64,000 bases of DNA from the NCBI RefSeq assembly GCF_029168945.1, contig NC_083601.1:16768160-16832159 (forward strand), given 5' to 3'. Below the pieces are notes generated by a model. The model did not search any database, was not told the DNA's origin, and worked only from the letters and a program-made list of their open reading frames with translations. Made by a program: the position numbers and the translations under genes. This document shows, piece by piece, positions 1-11,191 of this stretch (its first letter is position 1; each line of letters starts with the position of its first letter). This stretch comes from Cannabis sativa (lineage: Eukaryota; Streptophyta; Magnoliopsida; Rosales; Cannabaceae).

Positions 1-631
1 ATGATTGTTGTTTAATGTTTTGCCTAGTTAATGCTTAATTACCATTCCTCAATTCTTGTGTGTGAAATTATCTTAATTTGTTCTTAATTTCATGTTTAAG
101 ATTGATCACCTTGTGCATGCTCTATGATCTCAATTCGAAATCTGAAAAGTGAGAATTGAGAATGCTAAAATTAAGATAATCGATGTTCTATGTGAAACGA
201 AAGTATTTGCATGACTTATGTGACGAGTAGATTATTACTTAATGCTGATTTCATGTTAGTTTAATTAAGGAATTAATTAGATAACATGTGATTTAGAATC
301 TAGAAGATCTGAAAGGAGCTAGGTTATTTCATAATCTGTCATTCACTCCAAGAATAGGATAGTAATTAAGCATTAACGATTTGGGTAAACAACAACAGGA
401 TTCTCCTCCCTATTATCTCATCTTGCTCAACTCTCAATTGTGTTAATAAGTTTTCTGAATTTCTTTCATATTTTACTGTTTTTAAATCATAATTGCTTTC
501 GATTTACCGAATAGAATCATAAGTATAATTTAGTGGTATTTAATCCAATTTCCTGTGGGATCGACCTCACCTGTGTGAGATTTACTACTTGATTGCGTAT
601 ACTTGCGTAACATTCATAAAATATAGCAACA
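1..631 (+). repeat. LTR, 3' portion (Athila-like)
   Basis: AT-rich sequence ending in CA at 630-631, six bases before the primer site. The 5' boundary is not in the window, so the full LTR length is unknown. No second copy was found in the window. Confidence 0.65.
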
Positions 632-637
632 AGTTTT

Positions 638-655
638 TGGCGCCGTTGCCGGGGA
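638..655 (+). promoter_or_regulatory. Primer binding site, tRNA-Asp type
   Basis: TGGCGCCGTTGCCGGGGA matches the complement of the 3' end of plant tRNA-Asp and sits just inside the LTR end. This primer choice is typical of Athila/Tat Gypsy elements. It would prime minus-strand DNA synthesis. Confidence 0.85.
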
Positions 656-778
656 ATTGTTAAAGATTAATATTACATAAAATTATACTAACTTCTACTT
701 TGGTATATTTTCTCTTGCTGATTTTTCTAACCTTTTTCTTGCAATAATTTCTTGATCTATTTCAGGAATCCTAAGTGC

Positions 779-1234
779 ATGCGCCGTCAAGGACAAACAG
801 TCATATTACTAGTTGATCCTGAAATCGAGAAAACTTGCAGGAGGAATCGAAAGAACAAGAGGCAAGAAAGAGTTTCAGCAACTGCTGAAACATCAGAAAT
901 CATGGCTGCCAATGTGAACAATAATGCTGGAAATAATGGGGGTAATAACGGTAATAATGGAGGTGTCGTGGAAGATCAAGCTAATGGTCGTAGCTTGAGA
1001 GATTACATTCTCCCTACTCTGACGGGAGTGCAGTCATGTATCAGGCCACCGGCAGTGGATGCAAATAATTTCGAGATTAAGCCTGCCATCCTTCAAATGG
1101 TGCAGTCTTCAGTTCAGTTTGGTGGCCTCCCTTCTGAAGATCCTAATCTGCATCTCCCTAACTTCATGGAACTCATGGGAACGATACTTTATTTATCATC
1201 ATATTACTTGATTCGACTATGTATAATTCCGTAA
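779..1234 (+). pseudogene. Athila-like gag, N-terminal fragment
   Basis: The first ATG in the open frame is at 779 (MRRQGQTV...); the frame is open from 752 but without an ATG there. The protein is basic at the start (RRNRKNKRQ), has an Asn/Gly-rich spacer (NNAGNNGGNNGNN), then a segment beginning [18 protein letters not shown] and continuing to about HLPNFMEL that is typical of plant Athila gag N termini. The last roughly 19 codons (1178-1234) do not look like gag and probably come from unrelated sequence. A normal gag would be several hundred residues longer, so this is a broken remnant with no expected function. Confidence 0.7.
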
Positions 1235-3411
1235 TAGAACTTTGGAAAACTTACAAAAATACTGGAATTTGGGTTAACTTTTACAAAAATACTGTCACAC
1301 GAAAATCTTTTCAAAAATACTCTGTTTTTATAAAACACCAGTAAAACACAAAGCAGAACAACTCAAAAACAACAGTAGAACAACTAAAAAATACAAGTAG
1401 AACACCAGTGAAAACTTAAACATAGTATACTGCAATATGAAACTTAAGAAAAAATACAGTAAAAAATACCGCCTGATAGTCTTTTTGTAAGAAAATAGCA
1501 AAAGTTAGTATACCATATAAATTTTTCTAAAATTTTTACAACAGGCTAGCCCAAAAATAATTATTTAAGTTTAAATCCTTACAACCGAGTCAAATGTAAC
1601 GTGAAGTGACTGCCCCCACTTTAATTGTGGCTTCGCCCATGATAGTATATATTATTATAATCTATTTAAATAATTTTTTAATAATAAAACTTCTAACACT
1701 TCCATCTCTAGATAGCCTACCGTTATTGTTATTAGATCTTCTATGCATTCTGTAATATGTAATATGTGTAGTATAGAACCACAATATGTCGTATATAGCA
1801 TTAACCAAAACATGATGGAAATTTCTTTGAGAAAAAAAAACATAATCGATAGAGTTTTTTTTGGCTAACTATCGATAGTGAAAATGTTGATATATGCATA
1901 TAAGACAAGTCAGGGTGTGGGGGTCTGCTGGTGGACTGGTAAGTAAAATGAAAAAAAGTTTGAAAATGGACATATTAGTGTTTCTACAAAAAGATAATTA
2001 AGTAATTAAATTTTATTTTAAAAATGGGATGTATTTATAAAAGTTTGGGCCTTTTTAATTAAACTCAATTAGCAAGGCAGAGCCTGACTTTTCAGTCGTC
2101 CCTTTCACTTGGTTACCAATATCTTTGACCTGAAATGAATCCAAAAAAGAAAGGGATGGCCTTAGCCTATATATATATAGACTCTGGACTAGTGGGCACC
2201 AAAAACAATTGCTTTTGTTTTTTTTTTGTTTTTTTTTTATTTATTTATTTTATGAACTTTGGTTTATTTCTTATTGCTTCCTAAAATAATTCTATAATTT
2301 AAAGTTGGAGATTGAAATTCCTTTTATACTTTAAAGCGGTGGAAATGTTTAATGTGCTCTCAATATCCAGAAGAATGTAATTCTCTCATTTGAGGATAAC
2401 AGATGGTAGAATATTAATTAATTCCAAAATATTTTTCATGACTTTATATGATGATGTATCTTATAGTGGCCTTTTTCAGGGTACTGTATTGGAATAATCT
2501 TTGTATGGAAATGACATTGTCGACTTATTCACTTGATTTATTTGTATTCTATACTTTAAAATTTCTATGGATGTAATTTTTATTTATATAAAAGAGAAAG
2601 AGAGAGAGAGAGAATGACAGTAGTGTAACTTTTTCGATTCTTTTATTTTTATTTTTTTGTTAAGGGCAAAAAGAATAGGTGGTTTTCCAAGAAGGGGAAA
2701 CACAAAAGGATAGTACATAGTACGATAATAGACCAATCATCCAATAGCATCCACTCACTGAATATGATTCTTCAGCAGCCTTTGTCTGATTCGATTCCAA
2801 AGCCAGACTTACTTTGCATTGCATATATCTCAATCTTATTCTGGACTTTGTTAGTTATTACTACTACTACTCACTTACACTTACTCTTTCCTTTTCTTAC
2901 ACATTACATTACAATATTTACATGCATGACATGACACTTTCACACTTGCATTACTCATTCACCCGACCCGATTACCCGACCCGACCCCACAGTCAACAGT
3001 GACTTCAGGTAATAATTTTTTGTTTTCTACTGCTAGTTTTTTTTTTTTTCCCCAGTCTTTCTCACTGCCTGCCTGCACTGCAGGACAAATCCACAGAAGA
3101 TGGTGTTTTTTCTTTTGAATTCCTGTCCATACTAGATCCAATCCAAGTCTATTATATATATATAAATGTAGTGTCAACTTTTACCTTTGTTTTTTTCTTT
3201 TTAGTTAAAAGACCATACAATGAAATAATAATTGAGGTAATAAGAGTTGTGCATCTCAGCTAAATAAAAGGACACTAGTTAAGTCATGGCTAGCTAATTC
3301 AACTGGCATGGAATTTAAAGAAGAAAGTAATAAAAGCCTCTTAAAGAGCCTATATTGTCCTTAGGTTCTAGACTCCTACCTATATCTCCCTCTCTAGCTA
3401 CTCTCTAGATT
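1235..3411. other. Gene-free AT-rich spacer
   Basis: I see no credible gene here. The start (about 1245-1500) carries repeated phrases such as TTACAAAAATACTG and several GTAGAACA-like runs, so it may be a decayed repeat. There are homopolymer T runs near 2215-2250, a short (GA)n tract near 2594-2612 and an ACCCGACCC-rich patch near 2960-2990. Short ORFs have no recognisable similarity. Confidence 0.6.
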
Positions 3412-3416
3412 CTATC

Positions 3417-3734
3417 TGTTAAGGACTCTAATGAGGATCCTAATGACAGTTAGATTACAGTTGGTTGCCAGCTCATTCGGTTGCATCAGTTAGTTACAGT
3501 CTGTCAATTCGGTTATTACTTTCTGTTGCAATCTGTTATTTGTCTAACTGTCTTAGATATTTCCTTGATTGATCTGTTGTATAAATAGCTATGCTATTAT
3601 TGATATCAATGAGATCTTTCTTTCATCTCCTACATTTCTCTGTTCTTTCTCTCTGGTTCTTACCTTTGTTCATCTTTGTTTCTTCACTTAAATCTTTCTG
3701 TGTTTCAATGGTGGTATGGCTCGAAGGTTTAACA
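3417..3734 (+). repeat. 5' LTR of the 3417-8810 Copia element (318 bp)
   Basis: Begins TGTTAAGGACTC and ends GGTTTAACA, directly abutting the primer site. A TATA-like GTATAAATAG lies near 3579-3588 and is the likely promoter. Same sequence as the 3' LTR apart from a 10-bp length difference. Confidence 0.95.
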
Positions 3735-3746
3735 TGGTATCAGAGC
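3735..3746 (+). promoter_or_regulatory. Primer binding site, initiator tRNA-Met type
   Basis: TGGTATCAGAGC starts at the first base after the 5' LTR, the standard primer site of plant Copia elements. Confidence 0.93.
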
Positions 3747-3769
3747 AGTTCCCTCCGCTCAATGCTAAC

Positions 3770-4180
3770 ATGGCTACTCTTGGTGGTGCTGGAAACTCGA
3801 ACAACGCCAATGGTCAAAATGCTTCTCAAGCTGCTCAGCCGCGTGGTCAGATTCATCAAGATCCAGTCTATTTTAATCACAGCATTTCCATTCGCCTTAA
3901 TGATCATAATTTCCTGCTATGGAAGCAGCAGGTTCTTGCTGCAATCAAAGGAAATCGCTTGTTAAAGTTCATCAAAGAGACTCCCCCTGCTGAATTTCTC
4001 ACTGCCGAAGATCGAGCTATGAACAGAGTAAATCAAGCCTTTGTCGATTGGGAAGTGCAGGATCAGCTCTTGGTTTCTTGGTTACTTTCGTCTATGACTG
4101 AAAGCCTTCTCACTCGGATGGTTGGTTGCAACTCAGCTCAACAAATCTGGTCTACGTTGGAGAAGCACTTTACTCTGTAA
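3770..4180 (+). pseudogene. Copia gag, N-terminal part ending at a premature stop
   Basis: The frame is open from an ATG at 3716 that lies inside the LTR; the first ATG downstream of the primer site is at 3770 (MATLGGAGN...), chosen here as the conventional start. It contains a Copia gag opening (LNDHNFLLWKQQVLAAIKG) and the motif region around QIWSTLEKHF. A TAA at 4178-4180 interrupts it. Gag similarity continues past the stop in the same frame, then moves to the next frame near the T run at 4214-4216. Gag normally forms the virus-like particle that packages element RNA. Both breaks look recent because the rest is intact. Confidence 0.85.
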
Positions 4181-4199
4181 GTGTCTTCGAAGATCCTTG

Positions 4200-7100
4200 A
4201 ATTTCGCACAAAGTTTGCAGAGCTTAAGGAAGGGAAATTTGAGTCTCAATGACTATCTCTTGAAGGTGAAGCAGACAGTGGACCTTCTTGCATCTGTAGG
4301 GGAAGTCTTGAGCGATAGAGATCATGTAGCAGCAATCTTCAAGGGACTTCCAAGTGAATATGACACCTTTGTCATATCCACTAATACTCGAACTGAGGAA
4401 TACACGGTCGGAGAGATCGAGGCTTTGTTATTAGCCTCAGAATCCAGAATAGAAAAGTCTGGAAAAGAGATTGATCTCAGTGCGAATTTGGTGTCCAATG
4501 ATCCTGATTCCTTGATGGAGGCAAACCTGGCATGGAGAAGGTTCAGGCAACAATTTGGAAGAGGAAACTCACAATACAGCAACACTCCAAGTCAGAATAA
4601 TCAATCTGGAAGCAGGTACTTTACTCGTGGAGATAATAACTCTGGTGGAAGAGGTAATTTCTATGCTAATCAATTTCCCAATCAAGGTGTTAGATCTGGT
4701 ATGAATATGAACAATAAAGTTCAGTGCCAATTGTGTTTGCGTCTTGGCCACACTGCAATGGACTGTTTTTATCGTTTTGATAAGTCCTTCTCAGGCCTAC
4801 AGACAGGTTCAAGTTCTCAATCCCCACAGGGAGCTGGATCTTTGAAATCTCAGCAGACACAGGCTAATCTCACCACAAACAGTGCCTCCTGTGACTCAAG
4901 TTGGTATCCTGATTCGGGAGCTACAAACCATTGTACTCCACAAGCTCAAAATCTTGCAAATTGCTATGACTATGAAGGACATGATCAAATGTATGTTGGA
5001 GATGGTTCAGGTTTGTCAATAAAACATATTGGTCAATCCTTTTTTACTCCTCAGCATGCATCTCACTCTCTTGTTCTAAATAACTTACTTCATGTCCCTG
5101 AAATTACAAAGAATCTTATTAGTGTTGCTAAATTTGCCAAAGATAATAATGTTTTCTTTGAATTTCATGATGATTTCTGTTTTGTTAAGGACAAAGTGAG
5201 TCATACCACATTGCTGATGGGGACACACAAGAATGGCCTATATACTTTTGATCAATCTCAACTTGGAACCTTACATTCCAGCCCTCATCCCACCCCCAAC
5301 TCTCAGGTTTTTCAGCAGCAAACACAATTCCAAACCAGCAGTTCTATTTCTTCTCAGCCCCAATCAAAATGTACTTTTGTTACCACTTTGAATAACTCTT
5401 CAATTACTGTGTCAAGTTGTTCCAAGTGTAATAAAAATGTACAAAATAGCTTTACTTTGTGGCACAATAGGCTTGGCCATCCCTCGGAGAAAATTGTCCA
5501 AACTGTACTTAAAGATTGTAATATACCAGCTATGAATAAAGATTTTCAGTTCTCTATTTGTGCTGCTTGTTGTCTTGGGAAAATTCACAAGTTTCCCTTC
5601 CCTAAAGCCTCCCAAACAGTCATATCTGAACCTCTACAGCTGGTTGTCTCTGATCTTTGGGGACCTTCACACACACAATCTTTCAATGGATACAAATATT
5701 ACATTCACTTTGTGGATGTCTTTTCTCGGTTCACATGGATCTACCTTCTTAAACATAAGTCAGATGCCCTTAAAACCTTTCAACATTTTAAGGCTGAAGC
5801 TGAATTACAATTAGGTAAATCCATTAAAACCCTTCAAACTGATTGGGGAGGTGAGTTCCGATCCTTCACTAATTTTCTTGCTGAAAATGGGATTCACCAT
5901 AGGCATCCTTGTCCTACAACACATCAACAAAATGGTCTTGCTGAAAGAAAGCATAGACTCATTGTTGAAAATGGCCTAGCTCTTCTTGCTCAAGCTTCTT
6001 TGCCCCTTAAGTTTTGGGATGAAGCTTTTCGAACTGCTGTGTATATACACAATAGACTCCCCACTCCCTTGCTGAACTTTAAATCACCTTTGGAGACTCT
6101 CTTTAATACAAAACCTGATTACAACACATTCAAAACCTTTGGGTGTAAATGTTATCCAAACATAAGACCTTATAATAAACACAAGTTAGAATTCAGGTCT
6201 TCTCCTTGCACTTTCATGGGTTATAGCCTAAATCACAAGGGTTATAAATGCCTAGACTCTAATGGCAGGTTGTATATCTCTCGTGATGTGATTTTTGATG
6301 AGTTTTCTTTTCCCTATGAGTCTGCCTCTAAACACTCCAGCCCTCCTCCCTCCCATATAACTCCATGCACCCTTAGTGGTATCATTCCTAAATGTTCTCA
6401 CTACAAAGAACCTTACACCATGAATGATTTACTCTATCAAGGTGAACCACCTGCTGTCCCTACTGTTTCTAATACTGTGCTTGATCATGTTCCATTGCAT
6501 GCTGACCGTGACCAAAATGTTTTAATTGACAATACCTTTGTGCCTAACTCTACAACTAACAATCTGCCTCCAGAACAGTGTTTATTTGTTGATCCAGGTA
6601 CAAGTTCTGCAGCATGTATTGATTCTTCTGGTGTCAGCACTGATACTGATCTGTCCCGAGGCCAAGGTCCTTCTTTTTCTACATCTCCCAGCCCTGGCAT
6701 TCCCCACACTCAGGAGGCTGCTGTTCAAACTGGTGTGCCTATCATTCCTTCATCAACAACAACTACTCTTCCTACTGTCATAGCAGATACCAGATCTCCT
6801 CCTGCTTGTTCTTCCCCAGCAGCTTTGCCACTTATAGCTGGTTGTATCAATGCTCCTGGCAAACATAATGTTCACAAGATGGCGACTCGGTCCAAACTTG
6901 GAATTTACAAACCTAAGGCCTTTTTGGCCTCAAGAGAACCAACATCTCCTAAAGAAGCACTTCAACAGGAGCATTGGAACAATGCAATGAGTGATGAGAT
7001 TCTTGCCTTGGCTCGAAATAGAACATGGGTGTTGGTGAGACTTCCTGAAGGGAGACAAGCTATAGGATGCAAATGGGTTTACAAGATCAAAGAAAACCCA

Positions 7101-8519
7101 GATGGTAGTGTTTTCAAGCACAAGGCTCGGCTGGTTGCCAAAGGTTTTCATCAACAAGCTGGGTTTGATTTCACTGAAACTTTTAGTCCAGTGATCAAAC
7201 CAGTTACAATACGAGTGGTTCTAACTTTAGCTTTGTCTAATGGATGGAATATAAGGCAACTTGACGTCAACAATGCTTTTCTCAATGGAGAATTGCAAGA
7301 AGAGGTTTACATGCAGCAGCCCCCCGGTTTTGAGGTTCCTGGCCAAGAGCATCTAGTTTGCAAATTAAACAAAGCCCTTTATGGACTTAAACAAGCACCT
7401 CGTGCTTGGTTCGACAAGTTGCACCAATGTTTGCTGTCTTTTGGCTTTGTTTCCTCCAAATCTGATCATTCCTTGTTCATCAATCACTCTGAAACATCCA
7501 CAACACTTGTGCTTGTGTATGTTGATGATATTCTTATTACAGGAAGTGATCTCACTGTGGTAGACAACCTTGTCACTGCTCTTAACACCAGATTCTCTTT
7601 AAGAGACCTTGGCCCTCTAAAGTACTTTCTGGGCATTGAAGTTGTCTATAATGAAGAAGGCATTCACTTGTGTCAACAAAAATATGCTAGAGATCTCCTA
7701 ATCAAAGCTCAGATGCTTGGCTCGAAACCCTCTCCCACACCCATGACTAGTGGTCTTCGGCTGTTTGCTGAACAAGGGGAACCACTTGCTGATGTACAAA
7801 TGTACAGGTCTGTTGTCGGGGCCTTACAATACATCACCATAACCAGGCCCGAGCTTTCCTTTAGTGTGAATAAGGTTTGTCAGTTCATGCAGAAACCTTT
7901 ATCCACACATTGGCACGCTGTTAAGCGTATTCTGAGGTATATCAGTGGCACTATGAACCATGGTCTCCGGTTCACTAAACCAATGTCCCATGATCTTGTT
8001 GCTTATTGTGATGCCGACTGGGCATCTGATCCCGATGATCGGAAGTCCACATCTGGATATGCAATCTTTTTTGGCTCAAACTTGATTGCATGGAAGAGTA
8101 AAAAGCAACAGACTATTTCTCGGTCAAGTACGGAGGCTGAATATCGAAGTGTCGCCAATGTTACTGCTGAACTTACTTGGCTTCACTACCTATTTTCAGA
8201 ACTAAATATACGATTACCTCAGCCCCCAACCATATGGTGTGACAATCTCAGTACAATCATGCTCACTCAAAATCCAATTCTACATGCAAGAACAAAACAC
8301 ATTGAATTGGATTTATACTTTGTAAGGGAGAAGGTTATGCAGAAGCTAATTCAGATAAAGCATGTTGCTGCCTTTGACCAAATTGCAGATGGTTTCACCA
8401 AAGCAATTTCAAGCCAAAGGTTCTCTGTTTTTCGAGACAAACTCACAATTGGTACTTCACCCATTATGAGTTTGAGGGGAGGTGTTAAGGACTCTAATGA
8501 GGATCCTAATGACAGTTAG
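4200..8519 (+). CDS. Copia gag C-terminus and pol polyprotein (protease-integrase-RT-RNase H)
   Basis: One frame is open from 4122 to 8519; gag similarity in this frame begins near 4215. Counting from 4122: a CX2CX4HX4C zinc knuckle begins at residue 202 (CQLCLRLGHTAMDC), the protease motif DSGATNH at 264, the pre-integrase WHNRLGH at 447, an integrase catalytic Asp in TDWGGEF at 574 with the Glu in NGLAERKH further on, the RT catalytic YVDD at 1133-1136 (7518-7529), and RNase H CDADWAS at 1296. Every catalytic motif I can check is present and there is no stop in about 1,430 codons. The frame runs through the polypurine tract and stops inside the 3' LTR at 8517-8519. The only visible defects are upstream in gag. 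Confidence 0.9.
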   Translation, partial: NFAQSLQSLRKGNLSLNDYLLKVKQTVDLLASVGEVLSDRDHVAAIFKGLPSEYDTFVISTNTRTEEYTVGEIEALLLASESRIEKSGKEIDLSANLVSNDPDSLMEANLAWRRFRQQFGRGNSQYSNTPSQNNQSGSRYFTRGDNNSGGRGNFYANQFPNQGVRSGMNMNNKVQCQLCLRLGHTAMDCFYRFDKSFSGLQTGSSSQSPQGAGSLKSQQTQANLTTNSASCDSSWYPDSGATNHCTPQAQNLANCYDYEGHDQMYVGDGSGLSIKHIGQSFFTPQHASHSLVLNNLLHVPEITKNLISVAKFAKDNNVFFEFHDDFCFVKDKVSHTTLLMGTHKNGLYTFDQSQLGTLHSSPHPTPNSQVFQQQTQFQTSSSISSQPQSKCTFVTTLNNSSITVSSCSKCNKNVQNSFTLWHNRLGHPSEKIVQTVLKDCNIPAMNKDFQFSICAACCLGKIHKFPFPKASQTVISEPLQLVVSDLWGPSHTQSFNGYKYYIHFVDVFSRFTWIYLLKHKSDALKTFQHFKAEAELQLGKSIKTLQTDWGGEFRSFTNFLAENGIHHRHPCPTTHQQNGLAERKHRLIVENGLALLAQASLPLKFWDEAFRTAVYIHNRLPTPLLNFKSPLETLFNTKPDYNTFKTFGCKCYPNIRPYNKHKLEFRSSPCTFMGYSLNHKGYKCLDSNGRLYISRDVIFDEFSFPYESASKHSSPPPSHITPCTLSGIIPKCSHYKEPYTMNDLLYQGEPPAVPTVSNTVLDHVPLHADRDQNVLIDNTFVPNSTTNNLPPEQCLFVDPGTSSAACIDSSGVSTDTDLSRGQGPSFSTSPSPGIPHTQEAAVQTGVPIIPSSTTTTLPTVIADTRSPPACSSPAALPLIAGCINAPGKHNVHKMATRSKLGIYKPKAFLASREPTSPKEALQQEHWNNAMSDEILALARNRTWVLVRLPEGRQAIGCKWVYKIKENPDGSVFKHKARLVAKGFHQQAGFDFTETFSPVIKPVTIRVVLTLALSNGWNIRQLDVNNAFLNGELQEEVYMQQPPGFEVPGQEHLVCKLNKALYGLKQAPRAWFDKLHQCLLSFGFVSSKSDHSLFINHSETSTTLVLVYVDDILITGSDLTVVDNLVTALNTRFSLRDLGPLKYFLGIEVVYNEEGIHLCQQKYARDLLIKAQMLGSKPSPTPMTSGLRLFAEQGEPLADVQMYRSVVGALQYITITRPELSFSVNKVCQFMQKPLSTHWHAVKRILRYISGTMNHGLRFTKPMSHDLVAYCDADWASDPDDRKSTSGYAIFFGSNLIAWKSKKQQTISRSSTEAEYRSVANVTAELTWLHYLFSELNIRLPQPPTIWCDNLSTIMLTQNPILHARTKHIELDLYFVREKVMQKLIQIKHVAAFDQIADGFTKAISSQRFSVFRDKLTIGTSPIMSLRGGVKDSNEDPNDS
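8472..8482 (+). promoter_or_regulatory. Polypurine tract
   Basis: A purine run (TTGAGGGGAGG) lies immediately before the 3' LTR, where plus-strand DNA synthesis is primed. It also codes for part of the pol C terminus. Confidence 0.88.
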
Positions 8520-8810
8520 ATTACAGTTGGTTGCCAGCTCATTCGGTTGCATCAGTTAGTTACAGTCTGTCAATTCGGTTATTACTTTCTGTTGCAATCT
8601 GTTATTTGTCTAACTGTCTTAGATATTTCCTTGATTGATCTGTTGTATAAATAGCTATGCTATTATTGATATCAATGAGATCTTTCTTTCATCTCCTACA
8701 TTTCTCTGTTCTTTCTCTCTGGTTCTTACCTTTGTTCATCTTTGTTCATCTTTGTTTCTTCACTTAAATCTTTCTGTGTTTCAATGGTGGTATGGCTCGA
8801 AGGTTTAACA
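8483..8810 (+). repeat. 3' LTR of the 3417-8810 Copia element (328 bp)
   Basis: Same sequence as the 5' LTR apart from an extra copy of a 10-bp unit (CATCTTTGTT) near 8737-8755. Ends TTTAACA and is followed by the CTATC duplication. Confidence 0.95.
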
Positions 8811-8815
8811 CTATC

Positions 8816-11191
8816 AAAACATATAATTAGATATGATCATATGATACTAATTAATCTGTTATTTTAGTTAAAGGCTAACCTCCTATTTTATACTTTTTTT
8901 ATATATTTGTATAATATATTAATACCTTTTTCAAAGCAAAGTGTTAGATGCCAATATGATAACTTACTTAAATCAGTTATATATCTTCTCTTTGGACATC
9001 ATTGATTCTTTATTGATAATAGGAAAGTTACTTTCATTTTAGAAAGAAAAATAAAAAAGCAGAGTTTATCATCAAAATTCTTAGTCCAAGATTTGTGTAA
9101 AAGCAAAGTAACTAAGAAGGATCATTATATTAAAGAAGTGTGTTTAAATGATGGAAGACAACGGGATTCACATTAAGAGTGGGAAAGAAAAAAGAGAGGA
9201 TTGAATGTTATACAATTCATGTAAACTGAATAAACAGAAATTAACTATGGAATGGATAATCAGGTATAATTAACAATTAATTAACCAATAATGCATTATC
9301 CTTAATAAAGGGGTGAGTAATGATGATTAGAGGCAAAGAAGGAAAATAAAAAAGGTAATTAAGATGTTAAATAAGGCAGTGGGTGGAGGGGGTGGGGAAA
9401 TGTTAATGGGAAATGGAGATTCTCATTTGTTTGTTTATGAATCAAGACAATGACTTGTTGACAGATTGTTCTGTAATATGCACTATCATCAAAGGGGTAA
9501 TTGATATTTGAAGCCCACAAAGAGGAAAAAGAGACAGCAAGTGGGCCATTTCAGTTAAATTATTTATTTGTTTTTTATTTTTACAAAAAATATTTGGGTT
9601 TTTAGGGGAAGTGCCTGGCAAATGTTTACAATAATGGAGTCTCTATGAATAGCTACTGATTTGACTATACAGTGCTAGCAACACAATGAAGGCAAAACAA
9701 AATCTCAGCAGATTTTAGAGCCTTTTTATGATCTCAGGGGATTGATAAATATTGTCATTTTGATCAAAGTATATAACTATGTTAGATTATACATGTACTT
9801 TAACTTTAAATGGTTATGAAAATCCATCACAGTCAACTATTAACTCAACTCTAGAGGGACCCTTTTTTTTATGATCATCTTAAGCCATTGATTAGTCACA
9901 CCATCTCTAATCCAACGGGTGGGACTAAACTAAATTTAATGTGGTAGATAAACATGTTTGGACAGAAGTATCTGTTATACACCTAGGTTGTTAGTGTTGA
10001 TTGTAGACAGTTATTTTCTGTCTCTACTACAAATAATAACTACAAGCGTAGTGTAGTGTAGAGAAAGAGTTTTAAGTCGTTTTTATGAGTATGTGTCTGG
10101 CACATGACATATACATATATAATGTGTTAGAGAATGGGGTAAGGTTATTAAAAGGGTCAGATCAAAAGGGGTTTCTTTCTGCAAATTATCAAAGCAATCA
10201 GATAGGCACAACAAGCATATCTAATTCTGTCCGAGTGTTGAGGACAAATTTGATTACCATTCTGATTGACCCAAGTTAAAAAACAAACAAATAAAAAGAT
10301 GGGACCCCAAGAATTGGTTGCTCTGATCCTATTTCGATGAGAATCATAACACTTGGGCCATCTTATTGATTATCCACAATTTTGTTATAGGAGGAGTATT
10401 AGCTAGCTATTATATGATCCAGAGGGGTGCCTTGGAGTAAATCATTTCCAATCTCAAAATGTTGGAGATGTTAGGCTTTGTTTGGTTACAAGAGAAACAA
10501 TAACCATGGATTGGAAAGGAGCTAATGAGATGAGAAGGGAGATTTCCTAGCTGGAAAGAACCGGGTTTGGCGGATCCTGTCCTTTCAGAAAGACAAAACA
10601 AAAGCACCTGGTAATGGTAAGAGTGAGTGAGAGAGAGAGAGAGATATGGAAGGGACACTTTAGGTGTCAAATAACAACAGGTGGCATACTTATTAGTACA
10701 ATTTAATATTGGTTTTAATCACTCTCACAACGTGACACATCAGTATAGTGTTAAATTAAGACAACTTAAGTTGCTTAATAGGCTCATAAAATAAGGTATC
10801 CAAAGCATTCTATTCTATGTATTGTACTTTCCCAGCCTTGAAGTGTTTAAAATGTCAAAACACAATCTTAAGTGTCTTTACTTTGATGATTAAGAATTCA
10901 ATCGAGAAAAATAAGACTCACAAACAAGGAGAAAGGCAATAGAATAATAATATAATAAAATTAAGAACTTGTTTTAGTTCATGCAGTACATCTAGAAAAC
11001 GTCCCAAATTTCTGTCTCATAAGTCCTAATTTTTCTTCTTCTTCTTCTTCTTTTCTTCTCCCTCCCCAATCGTAGCAGTTTCACAGAGAGAGACATAGAA
11101 ATTGTTTATGGAAACGAGGAATAATATCATAGAAATAAATGTTCCCCCCAACCAAAAAAAAAAAAAAAAAGAAAAAAAGAAACTAAATTCT
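8816..11191. other. Gene-free spacer including the likely 3' UTR of the polyamine oxidase gene
   Basis: AT-rich with no supported gene. The part nearest 11191 lies downstream of the minus-strand polyamine oxidase stop and probably holds its 3' UTR; it includes an A/G-rich run at about 11153-11181 and a CTT repeat at 11034-11058. A (GA)n tract lies near 10622-10645. Short ORFs (for example 10410-10670 minus) show no recognisable domain. Confidence 0.55.

Larger units (their letters stand above)
1..1177 (+). mobile_element. Truncated Athila-like Ty3/Gypsy retrotransposon (5' part only)
   Basis: The window opens inside an LTR that ends at 631, followed by a tRNA-Asp type primer site and the start of a gag frame. 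Similarity to gag stops near 1177, after which unrelated AT-rich sequence follows with no protease, RT or integrase. The order LTR, primer site, gag shows the element runs on the plus strand. It is a remnant cut off at its 3' side; the 5' end lies outside the window. Assignment to Athila/Tat-type Gypsy rests on the primer site and on gag wording, and the exact lineage is an inference. Confidence 0.75.
3417..8810 (+). mobile_element. Young Copia LTR retrotransposon, nearly complete
   Basis: The element has two LTRs (3417-3734 and 8483-8810), a tRNA-Met type primer site, gag-pol in Copia order (gag, protease, integrase, RT, RNase H), a polypurine tract, and a perfect 5-bp target-site duplication CTATC at 3412-3416 and 8811-8815. 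The LTRs are identical except for a 10-bp tandem duplication in the 3' copy. This argues for a very recent insertion. Gag carries one stop and one single-base shift, so this copy is probably not autonomous. Short LTRs (about 0.32 kb) and the gag wording suggest an Ale/Retrofit-type lineage, which is an inference. Confidence 0.95.

Noticed and set aside
2959..3177. Short ORFs on both strands near 2.8-3.2 kb
   Set aside because: Composition-driven frames in simple sequence (ACCCGACCC repeats and T runs) without any conserved motif.
10410..10670. 86-codon minus-strand ORF
   Set aside because: Low-complexity Ser/Leu-rich start from a GA tract, no domain, no supporting context.
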